This document shows positions 30,384 to 40,450 of a stretch of 64,000 bases of DNA, piece after piece. Location: the NCBI GenBank assembly GCA_035048485.1, contig CM068583.1, positions 22,419,341 to 22,483,340 on the forward strand, written 5' to 3'. The notes under the pieces were generated by a model. That model was not told the DNA's origin, did not search any database, and saw only the letters and a list, made by a program, of their open reading frames with translations. Numbering within the stretch: the first letter of the stretch is position 1; every line of letters begins with the position of its first letter. The position numbers and the translations under genes were made by a program. This DNA is from Pteria penguin. Taxonomy: Eukaryota; Mollusca; Bivalvia; Pterioida; Pteriidae.

Positions 30384-31180
30384 ACTTCAACCGAAAGGCA
30401 CTGTCTGTCAGACATTACTATCCTTCAAATGAATTACAAGTTACAAATGAATTTGCAGATTTAAAGGAGAACCTTTTAATAGAAATTGTAGGGTAATATG
30501 TGTGGTAATCCATAAAGCTATTGCAACCAATCTAGCCACTCTAAATAAGATACTTGTATGTCTTTATCTCAAATATTTTGGATTTGACAAATTTCAAAAG
30601 AATATTTTTTGTAAAAGTATGGTTGCCTTTAATAGTAATACAGGTTATGGCCGAAGAAGGAATTCGTCAAACTTGCACAAATAAAAAAAACCTGCCTGCC
30701 TCACTTTTTTTCCTCCAAAAAGTGTCTGTCAACCTAACCAGAATGTTGTTTGGCCTAAAGGAACAGAAATGTTTGTAGTCCAAAGTACTTTCTTCCAGTA
30801 TTACATGATGTAAGCAGCTTAATGTCTGACAAACTAGTTTTTGCTGGGATTTTTTTTATGACATCATTGTTTTGATCATGAGGTCACAAGAATTTGAAGC
30901 AAATTTGAATGGTAAAAAATCATGTCAGATATTACTCTTAGCATCATGTAAAATTGGAGGAAGATGTATTATGTATATTACTTGACAAAACTAATATCCT
31001 ACACAGATGTGATAGTACATATAGAAAAAAATCTCTTTGAAAATACTGCATTAAGATAGACTACGAAATAGAAAAGGGCTTGCAGGGAATGTGCATTTAC
31101 TTAAAAATGATTCTAAATTTTTTTTGTGATTTTGTTCTCATCAGCAAAACAATAAAGATTTTCATATTTTTTTTTAACAG

Positions 31181-31320
31181 GGAATTTTGCCAGTTGCCAC
31201 TTCAGAACACAACTCCATTACAACTTTTGCTATCTTGTAATCTATTGCTGAATAGTCCAGTCTTGTCCAGAGTCAGACTAACCCCTCCTTCAATACCATG
31301 AAACAGAAACAACCTAGTTG
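31181..31320 (+). other. Exon-like segment with strong splice signals
   Basis: A polypyrimidine tract with AACAG ends at 31180 and GTAAGT begins at 31321. Only the second frame stays open for most of the exon (EFCQLPLQNTTPLQLLLSCN... to PSIP) and stops 20 bases before the donor. It could be a last coding exon with a spliced 3' UTR, a non-coding exon, or chance. No family is recognised. Confidence 0.25.
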
Positions 31321-31651
31321 GTAAGTATTCATTACGTTAATCTAATACAGTTTCACTTATACATGTATTCCAAGTGTTTTGGAATTTTTGCAAGGACTAC
31401 AAAATGAAAGTTTTGCCACCATTTTTTGGATTGGACAATAAAACTTCTGGCTTGCAGTTGGCAAGTTTTTCGAGCAATGCTGTATTTGCAATGTCCAAAA
31501 ATCCAGATGTGTCAAAATTGATGGACGATATAGGACCATTGATTTTCTGTTTTCAGTTTTACTGAATTCCGTTTTCAAATTTCCGGAATTCCGTTGTGGT
31601 TTTGAGCTTGTACTTTTTGCATTTATTTTGGAGTCTGGTCTCGTTCTGTTT

Positions 31652-32557
31652 TAGCTCACCTGAGCGGAAGGCTCATGTGAGCTATTGTCATAGTGTGTAA
31701 TCTGGTTTCCATCTGTCTAAGGTCCAGCGTCGTAAACTTTTCACATTTTCAACTTCAGAACCACAGGAAGGATTTTGATTAAACTTTGTTGACATGAAGT
31801 ACTCATGGTCTCCTACATGTGTTGTTTTTTGTCTGGATCTATCAACAGATGGCGCCACTACAAACAAAAAATCACAGACAGTAACTTCCTTTGGCAAAGT
31901 TCTTCAGAATGGCTGCTTACAGCAACAAACCGAATGCATTTAGGAGTGATCAAGAATGACGTGTGAAGAAGTGTTGTTGTTTTTGGTTCCATTCCGAAAT
32001 TAAAGTTCTGATGTTTTGTGAACCTTTTTTTGACTTGGTGATTTCAACACAGAATCTCTTTGAGTTTGTTTGTTTGTTTGATTATTGTTTTACGTCACTC
32101 CACGATTATTTCACGTATATGGTGACGGCATCTGCCTGATGCATTGCATACAAATTTAGACCTTTGCAACGGACCCACCCGAAGCAGTGAGGGATCTTTT
32201 ACGTGCCACGCCTACCGTGACACGGGACCTCGGTTTTTACTGTCTCATCCGAAAGACAGAACACCGGTGTGCCCCGGGCGGGAGTCGAACCCGCGACCTC
32301 TCGATCACGAGCCGAGCACCTTATCCACTAGGCCACACCGGCTTATCTCTTTGAGTAGACAGTGTTGCTGTAATATGGTTTCTTTTAATCATGATTTTGG
32401 TAAGGAATGTAACTGTGGAAGAATTTTGCCAATATCCCTAGTTTTGGATTTTTAATGATCAGGGAATATATATATATATCTTCAAATTTTTCAAGCTGTC
32501 AGTTGAATAAGCAAATTATGTTCAGGTGAGCCATGTAGACCCACTTGGGCCTCCTTT
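31652..32557 (+). mobile_element. Hairpin-ended element (TAGCTCACCTGAGC type), SINE inserted
   Basis: The 5' end is TAGCTCACCTGAGCGGAAGGCTC with GTGAGC. The 3' end is TTCAGGTGAGCC and the CCCACTTGGGCCTCC hairpin region. The SINE at 32065-32344 is an insertion; removing it and one target copy restores a continuous element of about 0.6 kb. Confidence 0.8.
32065..32344 (-). mobile_element. tRNA-derived SINE, minus orientation (GTGCTCGG-type head)
   Basis: Read on the minus strand: A box TGGCCTAGTGG, B box GGTTCGACTCC, then the shared body. The tail on the plus strand is GTTTGTTTGTTTGATT, not the usual ATTGATTG. The perfect duplication ATCTCTTTGAG lies at 32054-32064 and 32345-32355. It is the best preserved promoter of the set. 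Confidence 0.93.
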
Positions 32558-33090
32558 TAAAGTATGTGAGGAGAAAATGTTGGAAGTAAGGTTTATGTAC
32601 ATGTATATGGATAGATATGCAGAAGAGTGAAGAAATCAGTTTCAGGAACCTGAACGGTTTAGAAAAGGCTTAATTGATTAGAAATGGCATAACGACATTA
32701 CTCTATTTTAACATTTCAGTATAATTTCATGCATTCAACTACAACAATTTTCAGACTTTATTATCTATATTGTTCCTTTCATTTTGGTTTCTTATACTTT
32801 ATCTAATATTCAAATATAATTCACACTCATTTGACTAGACTTGAGATTAATTACCCCAGGTCAGTTCTGAAAATTTATGAATTTGCAGCATTGATACCAT
32901 TGAAAAAGCTCTCAATACATATTGGGCCTTTTTGTTGAGTTATTTCCCATATGAGCAGGTATCTGCCGTCAAATCATTGTAACGTAACTGATGTCAGACT
33001 GTTTTGGCATCAATAAGTTCTATGGAAACTGGTGTAAAATTGCCGGAAATGATGTAGAAATTGTATGTCATATTTGTATGACATCAAATA
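32558..33090. other. Non-coding DNA, no supported feature
   Basis: Nothing recognisable was seen. Confidence 0.4.
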
Positions 33091-33300
33091 CAGTACAGTC
33101 CAGGTGGAACTTAATTTGCCCACTGGTCACAGTGGGCATTTTTAGAGTGGGCATTAAAAATGTCCACTAGACACCGTGGACATTCTTGTAAGTGCCAGTT
33201 GGAATTAACATACAGGTAAGTGGACAGCTTGCTAGCTCAGGTAAATGTCCACTCCTAATGCCCACTGAAATTTCAGGTTGACTGCCCACTGTGGACAGTA
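33091..33300. mobile_element. Second copy of the 241-bp MITE, right end missing
   Basis: The left end CAGTACAGTCCAGGTGGA follows a TA, and the body matches 26747-26957 closely. It stops at GTGGACAG, where the other copy continues for about 30 more bases to its right TIR. Confidence 0.85.
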
Positions 33301-33683
33301 TAAATGTATAACGAAAAGATTGAATACCTATTTCATATACTTAAAGTTGGAAATATTTGATGAAATTGCGTGGTCCATGAGTTGCAACCGAGGCCTTTAG
33401 GTTTTAATTTCTTAGGGGCCCATTGGGTTGGCCCCTAGATCCTATTCCCTAATTTTAGTTTTTCTTGCATGGAATTGAACTAGACTTTTTAACCAAGAGG
33501 TGTACTGCAAGTTTCGTTGTGCATGACAGGAGATATTTTAGGTTGGTCAAATGTTTTTGACACTTTTGTAAACATTTAAGCTTGTCATGGTCATTGCTCA
33601 TACATTATACATTAAATTACATGGAATTGAAACAAACTCCTCACAAGAATTGTACAAGTGTTGATGTGCTTGAGCAAAGGTAA
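33301..33683. other. Non-coding DNA, no supported feature
   Basis: Nothing recognisable was seen. Confidence 0.4.
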
Positions 33684-33691
33684 TTATGGTT

Positions 33692-34067
33692 TAGGGCTGC
33701 AACGATTCACCGCGGTTCACAATATCACCGCGATTCACAACAATTGTTTGATACACGATACAGCTCCTGTCCGTATCAAAGCTTTACGGTTCATTTCGGC
33801 ATTTATAGTTACTAGATAAAAAATCAACATGGCGGCAGCCAAAAGGGAAAGCGCATCACAGATAACTTTAAAGGACGCTCCTGTTGCAGTTGTTTAACTT
33901 GTTTTATGATGATTTCATCTTAATTTGTTGTATTTTAAATTGTTTTATTGAAATATTTGACGAATTTAAAAAATGTCTTTATTTCTACATTAAAAATAAA
34001 GTATCGTGATACGAATTGTATCATGATACATATCGTATCGTGGGCTAAGCGTATCGTTGCAGCCCTA
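33692..34067. mobile_element. 376-bp hAT-type MITE
   Basis: Left end TAGGGCTGCAACGATT, right end ATCGTTGCAGCCCTA, with the perfect 8-bp duplication TTATGGTT at 33684-33691 and 34068-34075. Both end sequence and duplication length are those of animal hAT elements. The interior has ACCGCGGTTCAC and GTATCGTGATAC palindromic words, and a short frame beginning AACATGGCGGCAGCC that stops after about 22 codons. That frame may be the start of the parental transposase gene. Confidence 0.92.
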
Positions 34068-34189
34068 TTATGGTTGGACAAATTTTATGAAAAATGCAGT
34101 CTCTTACACTTAGATTTTCTACATCTGGTTTTTGGCCTGTCTATGGCATAAAAACTTTAACCTTTACCTTAACTTTTGAACCGTGAGAG

Positions 34190-34472
34190 ATTGATTGATT
34201 GATTGATTTTTTTGTTTTACGTCGCACCACAAATATTTCACGTATATAGTGACAGCATCTGCCTGATACTGGGGCATACCAATTTTGTCGTTTGTTGCGG
34301 ACCCACCTGAAGCAGTGAGGGATCTTTAACATGCCATGCATACCAGGACATGGGGCTTGGGTTTTTACTGTCTCATCGGAAAGACATGACAACAGCATGA
34401 CCAGAGCGGGACTCGAACCCCGGTCTCCCGATCAGGAGTCTGACGCGATACCACTAGGACACGTCGGCTTCC
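34190..34472 (-). mobile_element. tRNA-derived SINE, minus orientation (GCGCTGGACTCC-type head)
   Basis: The tail ATTGATTGATTGATT is at the left and the head (B box GGTTCGAGTCC on the minus strand) at the right. The A box is damaged (TGTCCTAGTGG). A short imperfect duplication, TGAGAGA, flanks it (34184-34190 and 34474-34480). Confidence 0.88.
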
Positions 34473-34835
34473 TTGAGAGATAGAGGTTTCATTTTTGGCA
34501 TGCATACTCCACTAATAAAGTGCCTTCCAATTACACCAAAGTTATTGACATGACCTCGAGCATAACCGGGACCTGTTTTATCGAAGAACTTGTGACAGAT
34601 TATAAATTTTGGACACCAAATTTAATCAAAGTTTTCCCTGAATTCTCCTCTGTAAAGCAGATGCAGGTTATGCAATAAAAAGAAAATTAAAAAAAAAAAA
34701 ATAAACTCATAAAATCAGTCATTTCTGCAAATTTTCAAATATCGAAGTTTAATGTAGGCCTACTGTCAAATATTTATGATTTGTCAAAAGTTCTTTAGTA
34801 AATCAGGCATAAGGTATCAGCAGATGTGTCTCTGT

Positions 34836-34945
34836 GAATGCTCGGCTCATGACCAAAGGGCCCCAGGTTCAACTCCCACGGTGGGTACACCTGTATTCCA
34901 TCCTTCAGACGAGACAGTAAATACATAGGTCAACAGTAACAAAAC
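34836..34945 (+). mobile_element. SINE fragment, tRNA-like head
   Basis: ATGCTCGGCTCATGACC, GGTTCAACTCCCAC and GACGAGACAGTAAATAC follow the order of the GTGCTCGG-type SINE head and first body part, then similarity fades. It is a decayed fragment. Confidence 0.65.
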
Positions 34946-35224
34946 TCTTAGCCTGCAAGTCCATCACAATTAATATGTTTATCCATTTGTCAGTTCCCCA
35001 AAGTGCTTTTAATGATGTTTGGAAGATCTGCAATAAAATGGCCCTTATATCAACAGGTTTCAAAACTTTTTCAAGAACATTGGGAGTGGTAACGGTATAC
35101 TGGAATCAGCTTGTCTGTCTGTCTGTTGACATTATTAGTCCAGAGTATATTTGAAGAACAGATCAGCATTGAGATTGATTATTGTGTTACATCACTTAAT
35201 GATTGTTTCCTGCAGTCAAGTCTG
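34946..35224. other. Non-coding DNA, no supported feature
   Basis: Nothing recognisable was seen. Confidence 0.4.
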
Positions 35225-35360
35225 AAAGTCAGAATTTTCTGGTAAAATTAGAGTCAGAAAGGTGAAAAACTCCGGAATCCAGACCAATGGTCTGGTTAGA
35301 AATTTTCACCTATGGAGTATTCGGACTGAAATATTTGCAGAGAATGTCGTCAGTCTATTC
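35225..35360 (+). repeat. Duplicated segment, broken copy, part 1
   Basis: Matches 29796-29960 (GGTAAAATTAGA, CAGAGAATGT, GTCTATT). It breaks off at GTCTATTC, where a hairpin-led repeat begins. Confidence 0.7.
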
Positions 35361-35640
35361 ATTGTCCCCTGCTTTCATGAAAGCATGGGGACTTTAAATC
35401 TCATTCGTCTGTCCAATCGTCCATCTGTCACATTGCTGGTACGAATGACCGATGGGTCCGGCAGAGTTTCGTTTATTTATACTCCCTCAAATTGTCCCAT
35501 GCTTTCGCGAAAGCTTAGGGACTTTAAATCTCCTTCGTCTGTCCAATCGTCCATCTGTCGCAAAAACTTTAACCTTGGTCATAACTTTTTAACCCTAAGA
35601 CATGGGGCCTTCATATTTGGCATGTATGTCCCTAATTGCA
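35361..35640 (+). mobile_element. Hairpin-led repeat (CCCTGCTTTCATGAAAGC type), start duplicated
   Basis: The start TTGTCCCCTGCTTTCATGAA folds with AAAGCATGGGGAC. The first 70 bases recur at 35490 (TTGTCCCATGCTTTCGCG...). Between the two starts lies a 62-65 base piece of the CAGTCATTCCC TIR element. The body continues TAACTTTTTAACCCTAAGAC and CCTTCATATTTGGCATGT and is matched again at 37124-37175. Confidence 0.7.
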
Positions 35641-35739
35641 ATACCTTTCTGTTCGTATCAAACATTTTTATACAACCGCATTTAAAAATATGGGCATATT
35701 ATGCTACACCGCTGTCGTCTGTCTGTCCGTCCATCCTTG

Positions 35740-36875
35740 TCCGGGGTTCTCCTCCTTAACTACAAGGGGTTCAAAACTTTTGATGGTGTCATATGAAAGA
35801 ATGTGGTTTGTAGTTGTGCATGTGGGTTTCAAAGTTGGGGTCAAGCCCCTGGGGTGGGGGAAAATGGGTGGGGTCGGAAAAGCTTGTCCGAGCTTCTCCT
35901 CCTTAACTAAAGGCAGTCAATCCCAATAACATCGGTCCGTCGGTCCTGACCGACATATTTACGTAAGGACCGATGTCCCACTGTCAAATTGCCGGTCCGA
36001 ATGACCGATGGGTCCGGCAGAGTTTCGTTTATTTATACTCCCTCAAATTAAAGTGTTTTGGTGACCATGATGAAGTAAACCGTAACGTAAAACATCTTAA
36101 TAGTCCACCGAAGGAAATGTCATAAAACAAAGAACAATTAACTCAGTATTCACATACTCGCATAAACGTTTTACAAAACCGGATTTATCGAAAGCTTTTA
36201 CAAGAGCGTGATTCACTGTGATTGTCTCATTGAGGAATCGGTCAGAGTTTTTTCGGAGATTTGTTATTTGAGCTAATTGGAGGATGATCAATGATTTTGA
36301 TAGATGAGATTAAATATATCAGAATACATCTATGTTTCTCTTCTTTCTTTTTTTTCAGACAGACAATTTTTGTTTCGGACCTGTGTGTAACTTCACCACA
36401 TAGGTCCGAATGACCTATGGGGACCGAAAGTTATTGGGAATGACTGTAAAGGGGGAACAAAAGTTTTGATGGTGTTATATAAAAGGATGTGGCTTGTAGT
36501 TATGCATGTGGGTTTCAAAGTTGGGGTCAGGCCCCTGGGGTGGGGGAAAATGGGCGAGGTTCGGAAAGGTCTGGGCTTCTCCTCCTTAACTAAAAGAGGA
36601 ACAAATGTTTTGATGGTGTCATATGATAGGATGTGGCTCGTAGTTGTGCATGTGGGTTTCAAAGTTTGGGTCAGGCCCCAGGGGTTGGAGAAAATGGGTG
36701 GGGTCGAAGAAGCTTGTCTGGGTTTCTTTTCCTTAACTAAAGGGGGAACAAAACTTTTGATGGTGTCATATAGAAGGGTGTGGCTTGTAGTTGTGCATGT
36801 GGTTTTCAAAGTTGGGGTCAGGCTCCTTGGGTGGGAAAAAAATGGGCAGGGTCAGAAAAGCTTGTCGGGGCTTCT
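35740..36875 (+). repeat. Tandem repeat, 4 units of about 148 bp, second unit interrupted
   Basis: Each unit has TTCTCCTCCTTAACTA, AACTTTTGATGGTGTCATAT, GTGGCTTGTAGTTGTGCATG and GGTTTCAAAGTTGGGGTCAG. The second unit is cut by the TIR element at 35914-36446. The ORFs across it (such as 36466-36879 +) stay open through successive repeats and are not genes. A short leader at 35655-35740 with ATGGGCATATTATG and CTGTCGTCTGTCTG belongs to it. Confidence 0.85.
35914..36446. mobile_element. TIR element with 6-bp target duplication, copy 2 (no nested MITE)
   Basis: Left TIR CAGTCAATCCCAATAAC, right TIR GTTATTGGGAATGACTG, flanked by TAAAGG at 35908-35913 and 36447-36452. The interrupted tandem unit shows the original sequence CTAAAGGGGGAAC, confirming the duplication. 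It has about 60 bases near 36090-36165 that copy 1 lacks and an intact CACATAGG where copy 1 has the MITE. Confidence 0.85.
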
Positions 36876-37177
36876 CTAGTTACATGTATTTCATTAGGTT
36901 TCCAGTACTGGCTAGGATTCATTCATTCATAAAATGGATGTCTGGTTCATTGAATTTTGTAGGACCTTGAAAGTTTCTCTGGTATCAGAGTTTGAAAACT
37001 TCGTTCTTCTTTCACACATCCATTACCACCACATTAAAATATGATGCAGGCGTATCATGCACCCGTTAGCAGTGCCCTATATTTATCATATGATCTTGAC
37101 TGCGACCTTTGGCCTACTTTAATGTAACTTTTTAACCTTAAGACACGAGGCCTTCATATTTGGCTTGTGTGTTCCTA

Positions 37178-38148
37178 CAGGGAATAAACTTAACGCTCGC
37201 CCAAGATGAGTAAAATTTGTTGTGGATGACCAAGAAACACTTCCTACTTGCCCACGTGGCGAACGAAAAATCTGCAAGACCAATCGGCCGTTCCCTTGTT
37301 GAATTCTAATCTGAATCATCTAGACGCTTAATTCCGTCACTGAGTAAGCGGAACTAAGCGTCTAGATGTTTCAAATCCGGACAGGTTCTTTTATTTGTTA
37401 GTTAGCAGTATCCGGTTTCACGTTTGTTTATATAGGTCAAAGCATAGTAATTTCATTTCTCATAAGGTCCCATGTTAAATTGCCAAACTTCCAGCAAGAT
37501 TTACACAACATCCTGCATTTTAGCTATATACCATTCATTAATCAAAATGTTTGTCAGACCGTCCTCTATCGGAATTTTAACAATTTACCATACGCTATCC
37601 ACCTTAATTTTGAGAAAATTATGCTGGAAGGGGGTCACCCCCCAAAATTGGCCAAATTCAAATGTAAACAACCACCCCTTTTTTAGGTTATAAAATTTCT
37701 GCATTAGCAAAACGAGATAAAAATTCATGATTTTACAGCAGAATAAAACTTTATTTATAGATAGATCAAATAATTTCATCCAATCACAGCTCCTGATACA
37801 TTGAAATAGTTAAGTCCCTTTCTCCCCTACACCACATCAACCAATCACAACTCTCTTTAATTACTTTTTATTGACTTCTAAATTATGGCTCGACAAGCCC
37901 AGTTAGGAAGTTTTTTTTGCCCTTCTCAAGAAACGAAATGTATCGCCGACAAAACGGAATGATTACTTCAAGAAGTAAAATTGAAGAGAAATTGTTGTGT
38001 AAATTCAGAAAAATTAATAATTGATTATTTTTTCTTGCAATTTTTGAATGGTTTCAGTGTGGGCTCATAAAGATTACTGTGGGCCCGTAGATTCTGAGTC
38101 TTACGAGCCCACATGGCTTGTAAAAATTTCTGTTAAGTTTATTCCCTG
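37178..38148. mobile_element. 971-bp TIR element with TCCTA repeats
   Basis: CAGGGAATAAACTTAAC and GTTAAGTTTATTCCCTG are perfect 17-bp inverted ends, flanked by TCCTA (37173-37177 and 38149-38153). The interrupted host sequence CCTTCATATTTGGCTTGTGTG then TAATGGCAAT is seen uninterrupted at 35607-35645, which supports the borders. It contains GCCCACGTGG and GAGCCCACATGG words near the ends, an internal 20-bp hairpin, and no transposase. The superfamily is unclear. Confidence 0.8.
37317..37368. repeat. 20-bp hairpin inside the TIR element
   Basis: CATCTAGACGCTTAATTCCG pairs with CGGAACTAAGCGTCTAGATG at 19 of 20 positions around a 12-base loop. Confidence 0.85.
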
Positions 38149-38259
38149 TCCTAATGGCAATGCATAGACATGCAAAACCATGACAATATGTCACAGATCC
38201 TGCACCCTTACTGATAGAACCCTGAAAGCGGGGGACCACAATTCTCTGAATTTGCTTGT

Positions 38260-38372
38260 TCAAAGTTCTACCACTTACTGGCACGCAATAGATTATAAAT
38301 GCCTATTTAACATTTATTTCTGATGCAGTGTATTTCACTAATCCATGTTCGTCCAGTATAGGATTTTATACA
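38260..38372 (+). repeat. Duplicated segment, broken copy, part 2
   Basis: Matches 29957-30062 (CAAAGTTCTACC, TTACTGGCACG, AACATTTATTTCTGATGCAG, GTCCAGTATAGG). It resumes exactly where part 1 stopped. Confidence 0.75.
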
Positions 38373-38995
38373 CTCATCTTTGACAGGATGTATTATATGG
38401 TATGGCATTTTCCGTCTCTCTGTCCGATTTTGTAGGCAGAATAGAGCGAACCGTTGGGTCTAAGACTGTCAAACTTGGTACCTTTTCTCCTTATGCCAAG
38501 ACAAAGATGCGTGTTGTTTTTCAAGGTCAAAGGTCAAGGTCGTAGTACTACTTGGTAGGATACCCTTGTAGGCAGATCAAAACGTTGGAGCTAGGACTGT
38601 CAAACTTGGTACACTTGCTCCTCATGCCAATACAAAGACACCTATAATTTTTCAAGGTCAGAGATCAAAAGTCAAGGTCCTAGTACTCGTTGGTAGGAAA
38701 CCTTTGTGGACAGGATACAGATCAACCCATTGGGGCTAAGACTGTCAAACTTGATACACTTACTTCTCATGCCAAGACAAAGATGCTTATTGTTTTTCAA
38801 GGTTAAAGGTTGTAGTACTACTTTGTAGGAAACCCTTGAAGACAGGATACAGCCCGAACTGTTAGGGCTAGGACTGTCAAACTTGGTACTCTTCCTTGCA
38901 GTGCCAATACTTGGTACACTTACTCCTCATGCCATGACAATGGTGAAGGTTGTAGCACTACTTTGTTAGAAAACCTTGTAGGCAGGATACAGAAT
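38373..38995 (+). repeat. Tandem repeat, about 4 units of 110-135 bp
   Basis: Units contain AAGACTGTCAAACTTGGTAC, CTCATGCCAAGACAAAGATG, TTTTTCAAGGTCAAAGGTCA and GTAGTACTACTTGGTAGGA. It ends where the next TAGCTCACC element begins. Confidence 0.8.
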
Positions 38996-39000
38996 TTTTT

Positions 39001-40265
39001 TAGCTCACCTGAGCCAAAGGAGGATTACTCACATTTTCTTCTTTATCTTCAGAACTGTGTAAAGTTAAGATGCATCAACAGGTGGTGCCACCACAGACCA
39101 ATTTTTATAAATTTTGTTCTATGCAAAAGAGGAAAGATTACTGCATCATTGCAATTTGCATTGACTTCTTCCAGTGAAGTGCAAACCATACATATATTGA
39201 TATATTTTCAATATTTAACATTTAAAATAATCGTTTGAAATATGACATCATCATTCATTTAATCATATTAAGGGCAAAGAATGCCACAGTAAAAGTTTTT
39301 TGTCAATATCTTAATTTTTAGATGTTTTATGAAGATTATAAGATTGTAATATTTTTTGTTAATGAAAGGTTTAAAGGAATCTTAAGGTCGTGGGTTCAAA
39401 CCCCGCTGGGGGCAATTTGTTTACGAAAAGAACTTTTATAGTGAGAATTTCAATATCTCAATTTCTAGATTTTTATTTTATTTTATTTTTTCTTAATTAA
39501 AAAAAAAAGGGGGGGGGGTATTCACATTTTCTTCTTTATCTTCAGAACTGTGTGAAGTTAAGATGTGTCAACAGATGCTGCCACCACAGACCAATTCTTA
39601 TAAATTTCATTCTATGCAAAAGGGGAAAGATTACTGCATCATTGCAATTTGCATTGACTTCATCTTCCAGTGAAGTGCAAACTATACAGATATTAATATA
39701 TTTTCAATATTTAAGATTTAAAATAATTGTTTGAAATATGAAATCATCATGTTCTCTCATAAAAAATTAAAAACACCTCCTTCCCTTATCATTTTTGAGG
39801 AAAAAAACCCCGGGATCAAGATACTGTATCATTTTTCACGTCACAAGACATGATAGCAGGTGATTTTCTCCTCAAGAAATTTTCACGTCAACAGCTTTGT
39901 ATGTATGTCTTTAAAGAATGAAAGTTTTTCTTTGATTATGTTTTGATTTAATTCCCTTGAAATATACTGAAATCAATAGATCAAGAATGTGGAGAGGAAG
40001 CCACCTTTTGATTTTCAGGTTCATCTGATTTGTAGTTACAGAGTTATGGTACTTTGATTTTGAGCTCACCTGAGCCGATTGTCATACAAGATTGTCTGTT
40101 GTCTGTCCTAAACTCTTAGATATATTCAACTTCTTCTCTGAAACTACTGGGCAGAATTCAATGAAAAATTTCATGCTTGTTCCTCAACATATTATGCACA
40201 AATTTTGTGCTTCGTTTGATCTAGATGTTCAGATGAGGAATATAGGCCCACTTGGGCCTCTTGTT
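39001..40265 (+). mobile_element. Hairpin-ended element (TAGCTCACCTGAGC type), compound
   Basis: The 5' end TAGCTCACCTGAGCC is at 39001, a second 5' end GAGCTCACCTGAGCC at about 40062, and one 3' end GGCCCACTTGGGCC plus TCTTGTTT at 40265. A block starting ATTCACATTTTCTTCTTTAT is duplicated about 490 bp apart (39028 and 39519). A B-box-like word (GGGTTCAAACCCC) lies near 39392. It looks like two copies with one lost end, or one copy inserted in another. Confidence 0.75.
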
Positions 40266-40450
40266 TAATACTGTTTTTTGGTCTGATTTCGATTTTCAAG
40301 GATGCAGTAAAAGATTGATAATATTTGTGTGTTTGTTTTGATTTTTTTAAGCAATATATCACTGTCTGGTGGAAGTTAGCTTGGTCTGGTAAAATATGAA
40401 AGCTTACAAGACCGATTGTCCTGTGAAAAAAAAAAAATTTTCACAGTCTG
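40266..40450 (+). repeat. Duplicated segment, broken copy, part 3
   Basis: Matches 30075-30240 (GTAAAAGATT, GGTCTGGTAAAATA, GATTGTCCTGT). It follows immediately after the end of the TAGCTCACC element. Confidence 0.7.

Noticed and set aside
35262..35759. 165-codon plus-strand ORF
   Set aside because: It runs through the duplicated segment, a hairpin-led repeat and a TIR fragment; no protein family and different origins along its length.
36393..36879. 138- and 137-codon ORFs on both strands
   Set aside because: They cross about three 148-bp tandem units; the repeated peptide follows from the unit being open in phase, not from a gene.
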